The translations under genes and the position numbers were made by a program. 30,074 nucleotides of DNA from a virus. This document shows positions 8,490 through 16,661 of the stretch, piece after piece; within the stretch, counting starts at the first letter, position 1; each line of letters begins with the position of its first letter. Below the pieces are notes generated by a model that did no database searches, was not told where the DNA came from, and saw only the letters and a list, made by a program, of their open reading frames with translations. Location: the IMG/VR virus record IMGVR_UViG_3300028548_001823, positions 1 to 30,074 of that record; one strand, written 5' to 3'.

Positions 8490-8807
8490 TCACCACGGTT
8501 TCCCAGAACCCTTAACCGGCGTCTGGAGAACTGCAATCTGAGCAGCCACGGCAGCTTCCTGATCACTGACTCCATCGTCCCCAAGAGCAGCCTTCAACCA
8601 CGCTACTGCATTGGCCTTAGTGATAGCGTCATAGGCGATAAAGCCTGATAGATCGTCCGTCGAGATAGCTTGAAAGCCATAAGTGCGGCCAGTATTCCCC
8701 TCTGCATCTTCGTCGGTGCAGTCCCAGTGGATATTATTGACGACGTTCGTTTTACTGTCTAAAGAGACAATGTAATCAAGTTGATTGATTGACCATGTTG
8801 CTGCCAT
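8490..8807 (-). CDS. Small soluble fibre-adjacent protein, conserved marine phage family
   Basis: This 105-residue protein starts MAATWSINQLDYIVSLDSK and ends with TPVKGSGKPW. An AAGAAGGA site precedes the ATG. The phrases WSINQLDY, HWDCTDEDAEGNTGR and the terminal TPVxGSGxPW are ones I associate with a small conserved family in cyanophages and other marine phages, often next to tail fibre genes. It is acidic, with no membrane segment or signal peptide. Its place directly after the 1138-residue fibre suggests a fibre-associated or assembly role, but no biochemical function is known to me. Confidence 0.72.
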   Translation of the reverse strand: MAATWSINQLDYIVSLDSKTNVVNNIHWDCTDEDAEGNTGRTYGFQAISTDDLSGFIAYDAITKANAVAWLKAALGDDGVSDQEAAVAAQIAVLQTPVKGSGKPW

Positions 8808-8831
8808 TTTTATTTTCCTTCTTAAATATTA

Positions 8832-11800
8832 TTAATGTTCGCTTTTGAGCGTTTCAACAACCAACTTACCATTGTCATCCGCCCACTCTGATTCAATCAT
8901 TTTAGCGTCCTTACGTTCGCCGATAACCATCCAGCTAACTGTATCTGTGCAGGTGTTGTCCTGCGCCGTAATCGTCAGTAGATTGCCCGTAACCGATCCT
9001 TTGAGAGCCGTCCAACCATCCTCATTGCTGGTGAAGCACTGCACATCACCGCAAAGAACCGCAAAAGTTCCTTCAGTCATACCCGCCGCAGTATCAATAT
9101 TTACCTCAACTGTGCCGGAGGCGAGATCAGCGCGTCCCCGATAGATCAAATCAGCCTGCGGCCCTTCTATGCTGCTATGCAGCAGATAGTGCGTATCCGT
9201 CTTTGCTGGAAGCGGATGGTCTATTTTGAAAGTCTTAGTGCCAGCGGTGAAAGTACCAACAACATTGACCGTTCCGTCACCCGTTATCCGCATACGCTCA
9301 GTAGTTACTGCCGCTGCGTCGTTCCCACTCCCAGTGCCAACACCAAACGCTAAAAATTCATTGCCCCAGTTTGCTGAATGAAATCCTGAAGTGATGTCTG
9401 CTGTTCTTCTTTGACCTGTATCGCTATCCGGAGTTACAAAAGTTCCATAGAAAGCTAAGTCAGCGACCCTAGAGTTTGCACCACCACCTGTTTTTATAGC
9501 TAATGAAGATCCGTTTGCCGCTCCTACACCTCCCTCAATAACCATTTGGTTAGAGTTAAGAGTCGTAGTTCCTATACCGACTTTGGTTGTGCCTGTCGGA
9601 ATACATAACACGGTAGCGTCAGCGTCATTTTTAATAGTTACGTCTGACGTACTACCTTGACCTGTTAGGATAAGTCCTTCTGCTGCTGTATAACCAACCG
9701 CCGCGTTATCACCAGCCGCAGTGTCACCAGCAGGCTCTACTGTGCCTGTAGCAATCACGTTGCCAGTAACGTTTATGCCTGTGGCTGTGGTAGCTAGTTT
9801 AAGCGCATTATCATGGTAAAGGCTTACAGCACCATTCTCAATAAATCTAGCTAAAGGCTCATCAGTTGTTGCGCCATTTAGATAAACGCCATCGGTTGCG
9901 TTTATAAATAAAACGCCAGTGCCTGCATCTTTAATGTAGCTATTGCTGCCGTCGTGGAAGAGTTGTAAATCTGAACCTGCTCCAAAAATAGCTTTAGCAT
10001 TATCGGCAAAGGTTGCATTACCTGCGTGAGCGGTCGTTGATGCAAAGTCCACCGCACCGTCTACATCCAAAACGTCCAGATTTGTGGTGCCGTCAACGTC
10101 AATATCACCTGAGATGTCTAGGGAGGCAAAGACTGAAGTGCCTGTGCTTGTAACTGTGCCTGTAACGGTAACGCCTGCGGCTGTGGAAGCTAGTTTGGCT
10201 GCGTTGTTATGATAAAGAGTTACTGCGCCATCTGCTGCCGCCGTAATACTTTCTTCTCCACTTTTTCCCTGAATATGAACAGTTCCATTGGAGTCTTGTA
10301 TATATAAATTACCTGTTGTGTTGGTAAATAAAGCATTATTACCGTCATGGTATATTTGTAAATCTGCCCCAGTGCCTAGTTTAATGACATCGCCATCGCC
10401 CATGTTCAGATGAGAGGCTAGTGTGGTTTCACCCGTCACTAGCAAGGTTGTAGCCATATTTACAGCACCGTCAATGTCCACAACGTCGAGATTTGTGGTT
10501 CCGTCGACATCGATGGCTCCTGCAACTATTACAGAACCATTAGAATCTACTTTAAAATCAGTCTCTCCTTCTCTACCTATTCTTAAATCATCTTGAAATA
10601 CGTCAATTCTAAAGTTTTCATAAGTACCATCATAGTCTGCTGCCATATCTAGTATGATTTCACCACCTTCAGCAGACCCAGTAGCTGCACCAGATATTTC
10701 AAGGCTTGCCTGGGCTGAATTACCGTCTTCTGTTCCAATATTTAAAGTGCCAGCAGATGTTAGTCCTGTGAGAGTTCCAAGACTTGTCACATTAGGTTGC
10801 GCTGCTGTTGCAAGCGTGCCTGTTATAGCACCTGTAACATTAAGAGTAGAAGCCATATCGACTGCTCCGTCTATGTCTACTACGTCCAAATTTGTAACCC
10901 CATCGACATCGATGGCTCCTGAGATGTCTAATTCAGTACCTACTAATTTTTGTGTGAGGGTTACTACGCCATCACTTGCGATTGCGATTGCGTCCGTATC
11001 TCCAACTGAACCAATTTGTCCAGCATTTGCAATAGTAATACCCCCACTATGAACATCTCTACCAGTGAAGGTAGCTACCCCATCAACTTGAAGGGTAGTA
11101 GCCATATCCACCGCCCCGTCGATGTCCACAACGTCGAGATTTGTGATCCCTGAGAAATCTGCGTTTCCTTGCACCACCAGACCTGCCGCACCCGCCAAGG
11201 TCAAGTCATCTATAGATTCATTCCAGAGCAGGTAAGACCCAGAGGTGGCCCCAAAGAACTTAACATCATAACCTGTATCGTCTACGCCTACCGTGATCGT
11301 TCCGTCTGCTTGTGTTGCGCCATCAATGTCTACAACGTCTAGGTTAGCGGTGCCGTCTATGTCAATATTTCCGCTAATATCTAAGCTCGCCGCAATGATT
11401 TCACCACTGGCATTAATAGCGCCATTAATATCAATCGTAGTAGCGGCTATCTGAACCTCAGTATCAGCAACAATGTCTAGCTGTCCGTCTGCGCTAGAGT
11501 TAATGTAGATGGCGGCGTCACGAAACTGAACCTTATCGGTTGTGGTCGTTTCTATATCTGTGCCGCTGGTGGTGTTACCGATAGCAAGCGTTTCAGCTAA
11601 AGTGTCAACCGTATCTACCTGCGCATCTACATAGGCTTTAATAGACTGCTGCGTGGCAAGAACGGTGGCACTATTAGAGGCCAGGTTGTCTTCGTCAAGG
11701 ATATTTGTAACAGCTACCGATCCCGTACCGGACAAAGAATTAAACTCGACGGTCGCTGCATCAACGGCACCCGAGACAACCAAAGCATCAACTTTTAAGT

Positions 11801-12248
11801 TTGCGTAGACGTTAACTACCGTCGCGCCGGTGCCCGCCCCGTTAAATTTGACAAGCACATCGGTGCCCGCAGCAATTTCAAGATCGTTGCTGGTGCTATA
11901 AGTGCCTTGGAAAATAAAAACAGATCGGCTTCCTGCCAGGCTGTTCCGTATAAAACATATTTTTTCAGCGTCATTTGGAATAAGCTGGACATACGCTGCC
12001 GCGCTTAAATCGCCGCCATCGGCAAATTCGATCCACTTATTACGTCCGGTAGAAGAGGCACCGTTGGTGATAGCTATTTGGTTAGGGGAGCCCGACGAAC
12101 CTGCGGAAGACAATGTTATTGTAACAACCCCATTAATCGCTTCGTCTATAATATTAGAGTTGTCGTTAACGGTGTCGCCCCATGTTCCGGACTGTTCACC
12201 GGTAGCCGGTTTTTCAATACCGAGGTTAACTGTATAAGTGCTAGGCAT
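8832..12248 (-). CDS. Tail fibre / receptor-binding protein with repeated shaft
   Basis: This 1138-residue protein has an ATG preceded by GAGGAA. The N-terminal ~60 residues (YTVNLGIEKPATGEQSGTWG, then DTVNDNSNIIDEAI) match the virion-anchoring start common on marine phage fibres. The shaft (~250-800) has beta-rich repeats of the form DISGxIDxDGTTNLDVVDID, GAVDMATTLxVTG, plus LQIYHDGNNALFTN and LQLFHDGSNSYIKD units typical of long trimeric fibres. The C-terminal ~130 residues (HPLPAKTDTHYLLHSSIEGP; VLCGDVQCFTSNEDGW; DTVSWMVIGERKD) form a distinct globular domain that may be the tip or a trimerisation domain. No Ser/Lys intramolecular chaperone motif was noticed. It should set host range. Confidence 0.85.
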   Translation of the reverse strand: MPSTYTVNLGIEKPATGEQSGTWGDTVNDNSNIIDEAINGVVTITLSSAGSSGSPNQIAITNGASSTGRNKWIEFADGGDLSAAAYVQLIPNDAEKICFIRNSLAGSRSVFIFQGTYSTSNDLEIAAGTDVLVKFNGAGTGATVVNVYANLKVDALVVSGAVDAATVEFNSLSGTGSVAVTNILDEDNLASNSATVLATQQSIKAYVDAQVDTVDTLAETLAIGNTTSGTDIETTTTDKVQFRDAAIYINSSADGQLDIVADTEVQIAATTIDINGAINASGEIIAASLDISGNIDIDGTANLDVVDIDGATQADGTITVGVDDTGYDVKFFGATSGSYLLWNESIDDLTLAGAAGLVVQGNADFSGITNLDVVDIDGAVDMATTLQVDGVATFTGRDVHSGGITIANAGQIGSVGDTDAIAIASDGVVTLTQKLVGTELDISGAIDVDGVTNLDVVDIDGAVDMASTLNVTGAITGTLATAAQPNVTSLGTLTGLTSAGTLNIGTEDGNSAQASLEISGAATGSAEGGEIILDMAADYDGTYENFRIDVFQDDLRIGREGETDFKVDSNGSVIVAGAIDVDGTTNLDVVDIDGAVNMATTLLVTGETTLASHLNMGDGDVIKLGTGADLQIYHDGNNALFTNTTGNLYIQDSNGTVHIQGKSGEESITAAADGAVTLYHNNAAKLASTAAGVTVTGTVTSTGTSVFASLDISGDIDVDGTTNLDVLDVDGAVDFASTTAHAGNATFADNAKAIFGAGSDLQLFHDGSNSYIKDAGTGVLFINATDGVYLNGATTDEPLARFIENGAVSLYHDNALKLATTATGINVTGNVIATGTVEPAGDTAAGDNAAVGYTAAEGLILTGQGSTSDVTIKNDADATVLCIPTGTTKVGIGTTTLNSNQMVIEGGVGAANGSSLAIKTGGGANSRVADLAFYGTFVTPDSDTGQRRTADITSGFHSANWGNEFLAFGVGTGSGNDAAAVTTERMRITGDGTVNVVGTFTAGTKTFKIDHPLPAKTDTHYLLHSSIEGPQADLIYRGRADLASGTVEVNIDTAAGMTEGTFAVLCGDVQCFTSNEDGWTALKGSVTGNLLTITAQDNTCTDTVSWMVIGERKDAKMIESEWADDNGKLVVETLKSEH
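10051..11390. repeat. Five imperfect ~50-70 bp repeats encoding the fibre shaft motif
   Basis: Copies lie near 10051-10120, 10461-10526, 10858-10930, 11108-11155 and 11318-11390. On the minus strand they encode variants of GTTNLDVVDIDGAVDMA. The recurring core on the plus strand is a CCGTC-x-ATGTC-CAAACGTC-like string. Spacing is irregular (about 210-410 bases), so this is protein-repeat amplification rather than a CRISPR-like array. Confidence 0.8.
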
Positions 12249-12258
12249 TTTTAATTCC

Positions 12259-12432
12259 TCACGCTGCTAGGGTTGACCACTCGGCGTCTTGACTAGGCGT
12301 TTCCGCAGACCACGAGGGGGATTGGCTTGGTGTAAGACTACTGTAGCTTGGGCTTTGATCCGGCACAATCCTGCCGTAAACCAGGCCTTGCCCAACACTG
12401 CCCGTGGCATAAACTCCCGTTACATCAGCCAT
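12259..12432 (-). CDS. 57-residue small gene with Ser/Pro/Trp repeats
   Basis: A 57-codon frame begins MADVTGVYATGSVGQGLVYG at an ATG overlapping the previous gene's TAA (TAATG). It ends with TGA ten bases before the fibre's ATG, with a GAGGAA site between. Its C-terminal half is built from short degenerate repeats (PDQSPSYSSL, PSQSPSWSAE, PSQDAEWSTL; about ten residues each). The ATGSVGQG segment resembles ATGTVGQ in the 98-residue protein at 5830-6126. There is no membrane segment. The gene fills the only sizeable gap in the run, and the start coupling is good support. It is probably a small virion or fibre-attachment component, by position only. Confidence 0.68.
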   Translation of the reverse strand: MADVTGVYATGSVGQGLVYGRIVPDQSPSYSSLTPSQSPSWSAETPSQDAEWSTLAA

Positions 12433-12884
12433 TACACTATCCTAATAATTGCATTGCTGGCATCAGCCGTTGGAAACACCACTACAAAGTCCTCCGACGA
12501 TGCCGTTTTATCTGAACCAAAATCCAAGACCACTACCGCAGGGTTAGTTAAAGAAATAGAAGTGGTATTAGGAGTGGTGTTATAAATTAACGCCCCTCTA
12601 GCTGTAATCGACACGTTGGACCAAGTTTCGTCTGTAAAATCGGTTAGAGCGGTAGTGCCTGAAGACGTTGGGTCTACGGGGGTTAGAGCCTGGCCCCCTG
12701 CCGTATAGTTAGTTCCACTTGTTTCGTTAGTGGTTGCATAGGCTGTCGTGGCCGCCGTAAGCGACGCGGAGCTTGTGTAAAGCGCCATTTTAAAAGTGTC
12801 GCCGCTAGAAGCGTCGAAGTCGTGTGCGCCAAGCAGTAATTCTTTCTTAAAGCTGGTGCACATGAAGTTTCCGGTAAACGCCAT
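12432..12884 (-). CDS. Small beta-rich virion protein
   Basis: I chose the ATG at 12884 (MAFTGNFMCTSFKKELL, 150 residues) over an in-frame GTG two codons upstream, because an AAGGAG lies nine bases before the ATG and only three before the GTG. The protein is Thr/Ser/Ala-rich. Alternating hydrophobic strands (DTFKMALYTSSASLTAATTA, TWSNVSITARGALIYN, AVVVLDFGSDKTASSEDFVV) suggest a beta-sandwich. Similar proteins are familiar to me from marine phage genomes in the neck-to-fibre interval, without a defined role. There is no signal peptide. It could be a neck, collar or decoration protein. Confidence 0.7.
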   Translation of the reverse strand: MAFTGNFMCTSFKKELLLGAHDFDASSGDTFKMALYTSSASLTAATTAYATTNETSGTNYTAGGQALTPVDPTSSGTTALTDFTDETWSNVSITARGALIYNTTPNTTSISLTNPAVVVLDFGSDKTASSEDFVVVFPTADASNAIIRIV

Positions 12885-12886
12885 GG

Positions 12887-13186
12887 TCACAGTCTCCTTA
12901 TGTGGTTAGCAAGCTCAGGGTGGCCTGCGTCGGTTAAAGCATTATACACAGCGGTTCTATCGGACTGAACCGCTTCGCTAATATAAAACTCCAAGGTTTT
13001 TAGTAATTGCCTGCGGAAAGCACGGGCTTGTGCTTTAATAACAGGGTTTGCGTCATCAGAAATCTCAATTATCGTCTTGGCGCATCTTTCCGCTACCTCT
13101 TCCGGCGTAAACCTTTTTCTGCGTGTAATGTTTACCTCCGCGTGGAAGGTTGCTATAGGTTCTACCTGTAAAGGGGAAATACTCAT
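12887..13186 (-). CDS. 99-residue helical protein of the neck/tail region
   Basis: The start ATG overlaps the upstream TGA (ATGA). The protein is mostly helical and basic (VNITRRKRFTPEEVAERCAK, QARAFRRQLLKTLEFYISEA), with no membrane segment. It lies between an adaptor-like gene and a small beta-rich virion gene, all co-oriented with overlaps. The Arg/Lys-rich helical character could suit nucleic-acid or assembly-scaffold contact, but nothing diagnostic is visible. No family is recognised with confidence. Confidence 0.65.
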   Translation of the reverse strand: MSISPLQVEPIATFHAEVNITRRKRFTPEEVAERCAKTIIEISDDANPVIKAQARAFRRQLLKTLEFYISEAVQSDRTAVYNALTDAGHPELANHIRRL

Positions 13187-13833
13187 TGTTTAGGCCTTAT
13201 TACCTGCCCCGTTCGGTACTCATCCGTCACTTCTTTCGCCTCACCAAACAGTTTCATTCCAGTAACCGCCTCGGCAAAGCGCTTCTCATACAAAGCCATC
13301 ATGTCTTGTGAACCTTTCATATAAATATAAGCTTCCAGCAAAGAACCATACAACAAGGCTATTTCCGCGTTTGTACTAAGCCACGTTGTTCCGCTACTTG
13401 CACCCGCAGTAAGGCTGGTGGGTCTGTAAAAATAATGAAGCTCTACCGAATAAGCACTATTTGGTGTAGGCCCTAAAATAAAATTATCAACGTCAAAAGT
13501 TGCATAAAAGCGAGGAGGTCCTGTTGTGGAGGCATTTGGATTAAACGACTGAACAAAATCTGGATCTTTAAACTGTAAAAAAACGTGATCGCTGCTGCTG
13601 TTTATAAACGACAACGAAAAAGGTGCTAAAAAATCGGTGGGCGCTGCTAAAAATCGGTTGCTGGAAGTCATCGCGCCGCTAACATTCTTTCTAAACAAAC
13701 TTAGTTGGACGTTTTTTAAAATTCTTTCCTCCGCCTGAGTAATAAAAACAGGCAGATTGGTTACAAAAGACGTTTCGGTGTTCTCCGTATAGTCTTGGAT
13801 AGCTTGTTTTAGCTGTGCATAAGTAAAACTCAT
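13183..13833 (-). CDS. Adaptor/neck-type virion protein
   Basis: This 216-residue protein begins MSFTYAQLKQAIQDYTENTE at an ATG overlapping the previous stop (ATGA). It has N-terminal helices (TNLPVFITQAEERILKNVQL), then a beta region with Phe/Tyr/Pro phrases (FNPNASTTGPPRFYATFDVD), then a C-terminal helical bundle (NAEIALLYGSLLEAYIYMKG ... MALYEKRFAEAVTGMKL). The helix-beta-helix plan and its place right after the gp4-like gene fit the portal-to-tail adaptor proteins of short-tailed phages (SU10-like adaptor or T7 gp11-like role). It should act in the virion neck. The functional class is likely, the exact family uncertain. Confidence 0.7.
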   Translation of the reverse strand: MSFTYAQLKQAIQDYTENTETSFVTNLPVFITQAEERILKNVQLSLFRKNVSGAMTSSNRFLAAPTDFLAPFSLSFINSSSDHVFLQFKDPDFVQSFNPNASTTGPPRFYATFDVDNFILGPTPNSAYSVELHYFYRPTSLTAGASSGTTWLSTNAEIALLYGSLLEAYIYMKGSQDMMALYEKRFAEAVTGMKLFGEAKEVTDEYRTGQVIRPKQ

Positions 13834-14132
13834 ATTGTCACCGTCACTGTTCCAACTTGACCACGGCCTTGTATAGGCCCTAAAGTAGGAGCGACCACTA
13901 GAGGCACTCCCACGTAAACATCCAAAGGCTCTATCCTGTCAGGACGTGCGTTTTGAAGTGCTTCGGGATCAACTACCTTACGGAAAGGCCCTAATTGAGG
14001 CTGCTTTGGCTCAAACTCGTCCGGACCCACCAAAAGCCCGTTCCATTCCTTTTTCATTAAACGATAAGGGTAACGAAACCCTGACCTGTCGGAAATAGCC
14101 CACGCATTTTTTCCAGAAGCAAATTTAGCCAT
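13830..14132 (-). CDS. 100-residue neck-region protein
   Basis: I place the start at the ATG at 14132 (MAKFASGKNAWAISDRSGF), which overlaps the upstream TGA by one base (TGATG); a TTG one codon earlier is less likely. The N-terminal ~60 residues contain RYPYRLMKKEWNGLLVGPDE and QLGPFRKVVDPEAL. The C-terminus is a beta/Gly stretch ending GQVGTVTVTI, similar to the ending of the 98-residue protein at 5830-6126. I recall this combination next to adaptor genes in uncultured marine phages. It has no signal peptide or membrane segment. Probably a minor neck or tail protein. Confidence 0.7.
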   Translation of the reverse strand: MAKFASGKNAWAISDRSGFRYPYRLMKKEWNGLLVGPDEFEPKQPQLGPFRKVVDPEALQNARPDRIEPLDVYVGVPLVVAPTLGPIQGRGQVGTVTVTI

Positions 14133-14800
14133 CAACCTACCCCGTAATAATCAAAATGGGGGGCAACATTAAAAGAGGCTCTGTCTCTATCCTCTACCGC
14201 AGCTCTTTCAAACTCTTCTTCATACACACCTTTTAACATCTCGACACGGTTTGGAGCACGTTTTAACGCAATATAGTAAGCTAACCCTGCGGCTAAACAA
14301 GGGTAGAACCTAAAAGGTAAGTCTAAGGTGTTAATATAGGTGTCGGCGTCGTCCATGCGCGTTAAAGCATCATAATAAACAACATCGGTGCTATTGTCGG
14401 GGACAGGCCATAACTTCAAGTTAGGGGTAACTTGCCTGTCCAAAAAGAATTGATTAACGCGACCCTGGGTTGTTTTGTTTGGAATAGTGAGAAAGCCATC
14501 TCTACTCAAGCGCAATAACGAATAATCGGTACTATCCCGCTTAACGACCACGGACAAAACGTCAATAACGTCCGTACCAATAGCGTAGGCACCTGTTCCA
14601 GTAACCATCGAAAGAGTGCGCTGCTTGATAGTCCACTGGTTAAGGCCGCGGTTTGCCCAGTCCGCCAGTAAAAGGTTTAAAGACCGCTTTGCAGATTTTA
14701 AATCATAACCTGCCCGTACTTCAAGACCGCACCGTTCAAAGGCTTCTTCGACATATTCGGCAACGTCTAGTTCAAAATCGGTGCTTCCGGATGTAGCCAT
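14132..14800 (-). CDS. Head-to-tail adaptor protein, P22 gp4-like role
   Basis: This 222-residue protein has an ATG preceded by AAAGGTAGG. The N-terminal ~60 residues are helical (DVAEYVEEAFERCGLEVRAG; RSLNLLLADWANRGLNQW), the pattern of the helical adaptor that docks under the portal in P22-like podoviruses. A middle beta part (LSMVTGTGAYAIGTDVIDVL) follows, then a helical C-terminus (LPFRFYPCLAAGLAYYIALK) with acidic/basic charges. It is the first tail-module gene after the accessory island and is separated from it by 76 bases holding a possible promoter. The family is inferred from the helical pattern and the neighbours. Confidence 0.72.
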   Translation of the reverse strand: MATSGSTDFELDVAEYVEEAFERCGLEVRAGYDLKSAKRSLNLLLADWANRGLNQWTIKQRTLSMVTGTGAYAIGTDVIDVLSVVVKRDSTDYSLLRLSRDGFLTIPNKTTQGRVNQFFLDRQVTPNLKLWPVPDNSTDVVYYDALTRMDDADTYINTLDLPFRFYPCLAAGLAYYIALKRAPNRVEMLKGVYEEEFERAAVEDRDRASFNVAPHFDYYGVG

Positions 14801-14837
14801 AGACCATACCTACCTTTATTTTGGCATAATAAATAAC

Positions 14838-14866
14838 ATATTAGCCTTTTTTACCCCTCTTGTCTT
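14838..14866 (-). promoter_or_regulatory. Weak promoter candidate ahead of the tail module
   Basis: In the AT-rich gap between the cyclase stop and the adaptor start, the minus strand reads AAGACA (-35-like, 4/6), a 17-base spacer, then TAATAT (-10-like, 4/6). The position would let tail genes be transcribed independently of the curli/cyclase island. The match is moderate and AT-rich gaps yield such matches by chance. Confidence 0.3.
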
Positions 14867-14876
14867 TTTATATCTT

Positions 14877-16661
14877 TTACAAGCGGTAATTCAACCCGAG
14901 GTCAAAATCTGAGCCTAATGTGTAAATCTGAAGCTTATTTGCTTTACCTTTTACTTTAATAGGCTCAAGCTCTTTTAACAAATAATTGCAGTTTCTTGCA
15001 GTTTTGTCTCCAATGATTATATCAACCCCTACGTCTTTTGTAGAGGACTCATAACGCGCAGCCTCGTTCACCGAATTGCCAATAGCGGTATAGTCAAAGC
15101 GTTGAGATGACCCCATGTTGCCTATAACCGCCCACCCTGTCTGTACTCCGACTCCGATTGCTATATCCGCCTCCATCGTCCCATTTAACGCCTTAACTCT
15201 TTCCTGTATTCGTACCGCAGCTTCAATTGCCCTGTTTTCATGTTCCGGCAAGTCCAGGGGGGCCGAAAAAATCCCCATGCAAGCATCTCCGATAAACTTG
15301 TCAACCATTCCACCTGCCCGTTGTATTTCTTCAACTTGAACGGTCAAGGTGGCGTTCATAATTTCCGTAACCTGCTCTGGCGTTAATTTTTCGCTCATTG
15401 AGGTAAATCCACGTAAATCAGTGAATAAAAACGTACAATACCGCGTTTCTCCCCCTAATTTAAGCAATTTTGGGTCTTTTTGTAGCAATTTTACCTGTCT
15501 AGGGTCTAAATAATGCTCGAACTGCTTCTTAATCTGCTGTCTCAGCTTAAATTGTTTCCGAAAATTCAAATAAAACGCCGTAGATGCCGTTAAAAACTGT
15601 GAAACAATCGTCCAAGTAACGTCGATCAAAACCCCTTTTTGTATCAAATACACCCCTAAATAACAGGTAGAAGCTGTTATTGCGCCCGCTAACACTAATC
15701 CCCACGTTACGCCCAACAGGTTCAATAAAACCCATACTAAAGACACTGTTATAAGAAAAATACCCAACTCCGCGGACAGGGCGTAATCAGGGATATAAGG
15801 GCTGTTTTGTACCAGCATTGATTCAGCTAAAGCAGCCTGAATGTAGTGCGGCTCTAAAAGACCTACGGGCGTTGCAATTTGGGGCATTACCCCTGAGGCC
15901 GTCACGCCCACGAAAACAAACCGCCCCGTTACGTCCATTTCCTTTAGAGAGGTTTCGTGTGGAACAGTCCAACTGATCCACTTTCGCCCTAGACTGTCCG
16001 TTTTGACGGGAGGTATTCCGCGTACGGCTATTTCTTGTATGCCGTTTTCATTAGTAGTGATGATATAAGTGCTTGAACCGGTTAAGGACTTTAACACTTG
16101 TGTGCCAAACGAGGCGACCCACCCGTCAGGACTTCTGAGAAGAAGGGGGATTCTTCTAACAAGAAGGTCTAATTCGGTGGGGGCTACGGCAATACCTTCT
16201 AGCGTGTTTTCTGTTAACCGGCTAAGATTTTTCTTGACCCCTGAAGATAATATCCCGCCAATATCCTCACCTTTAAGGACAACGCCTGTTGGTGCAGGGA
16301 ACATACCTTTGCCGTCTTCAAACATCGCAATTACAGAACTGCCTTGCCCCAAAGCAGCGGCAAAGTCGTTATCTCCCCCCAGCCTGTCCGCTTGCGGAAA
16401 AGAGATGACCCAACCAACGCCTGTTGCGCCTTTTGCTAATAACTCTTTATGTATCTCGGCTAAACGCTGTCGTGGAAAAGGATACCCACCCTCTCTTTCA
16501 ACGTCTTCCTCAGTGATACTAAGGACGGTAAAGTTCCCGGAAGGTTCTTGCGGGGCTACAAAAGCGTCAAATGTTTTTAATTTTAATACTTCAGTCGGCA
16601 TGAATTGCATAAGCAAAGGGGTTGCAAGTACCGCAAGTATTATAAATATCAGTCTTTTCAT
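14877..16661 (-). CDS. CHASE2-domain class III adenylate cyclase
   Basis: This 594-residue membrane cyclase should convert ATP to cAMP in the cytoplasm. An N-terminal membrane segment (~4-20) is followed by a periplasmic CHASE2-type sensor (~25-290). Three closely spaced membrane helices come next (~298-316, 320-340, 346-366), and a class III catalytic domain occupies ~405-590. Both metal-binding aspartates are present: D415 in FLFTDLRGFTSMSE and D459 in DKFIGDACMG. K455 and D523 (FDYTAIGNSVNEAAR) are the ATP-selective pair, and N532/R536 the transition-state pair, so the enzyme looks active and adenine-specific. Its ATG overlaps the FecR-domain gene's TAA (TAATG), so the two are made together. 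FecR/CHASE2-cyclase neighbours are known in proteobacteria; finding the pair amid phage head and tail genes is unusual. The ligand is unknown. Confidence 0.93.
   Translation of the reverse strand: MKRLIFIILAVLATPLLMQFMPTEVLKLKTFDAFVAPQEPSGNFTVLSITEEDVEREGGYPFPRQRLAEIHKELLAKGATGVGWVISFPQADRLGGDNDFAAALGQGSSVIAMFEDGKGMFPAPTGVVLKGEDIGGILSSGVKKNLSRLTENTLEGIAVAPTELDLLVRRIPLLLRSPDGWVASFGTQVLKSLTGSSTYIITTNENGIQEIAVRGIPPVKTDSLGRKWISWTVPHETSLKEMDVTGRFVFVGVTASGVMPQIATPVGLLEPHYIQAALAESMLVQNSPYIPDYALSAELGIFLITVSLVWVLLNLLGVTWGLVLAGAITASTCYLGVYLIQKGVLIDVTWTIVSQFLTASTAFYLNFRKQFKLRQQIKKQFEHYLDPRQVKLLQKDPKLLKLGGETRYCTFLFTDLRGFTSMSEKLTPEQVTEIMNATLTVQVEEIQRAGGMVDKFIGDACMGIFSAPLDLPEHENRAIEAAVRIQERVKALNGTMEADIAIGVGVQTGWAVIGNMGSSQRFDYTAIGNSVNEAARYESSTKDVGVDIIIGDKTARNCNYLLKELEPIKVKGKANKLQIYTLGSDFDLGLNYRL

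Noticed and set aside
10051-11390. Regularly recurring DNA in the fibre gene resembling a repeat array
   Set aside because: Units are imperfect, in-frame and unevenly spaced, and translate to a shaft motif; no short identical direct repeats with unique spacers, so not a CRISPR.
8832-12248. Possible diversity-generating retroelement target in the fibre
   Set aside because: No reverse transcriptase gene, template repeat or adenine-biased variable region was seen in the window.
14877-16661. Guanylate rather than adenylate cyclase, or a diguanylate cyclase
   Set aside because: Lys455 and Asp523 are the adenine-selecting residues, and there is no GGDEF signature.
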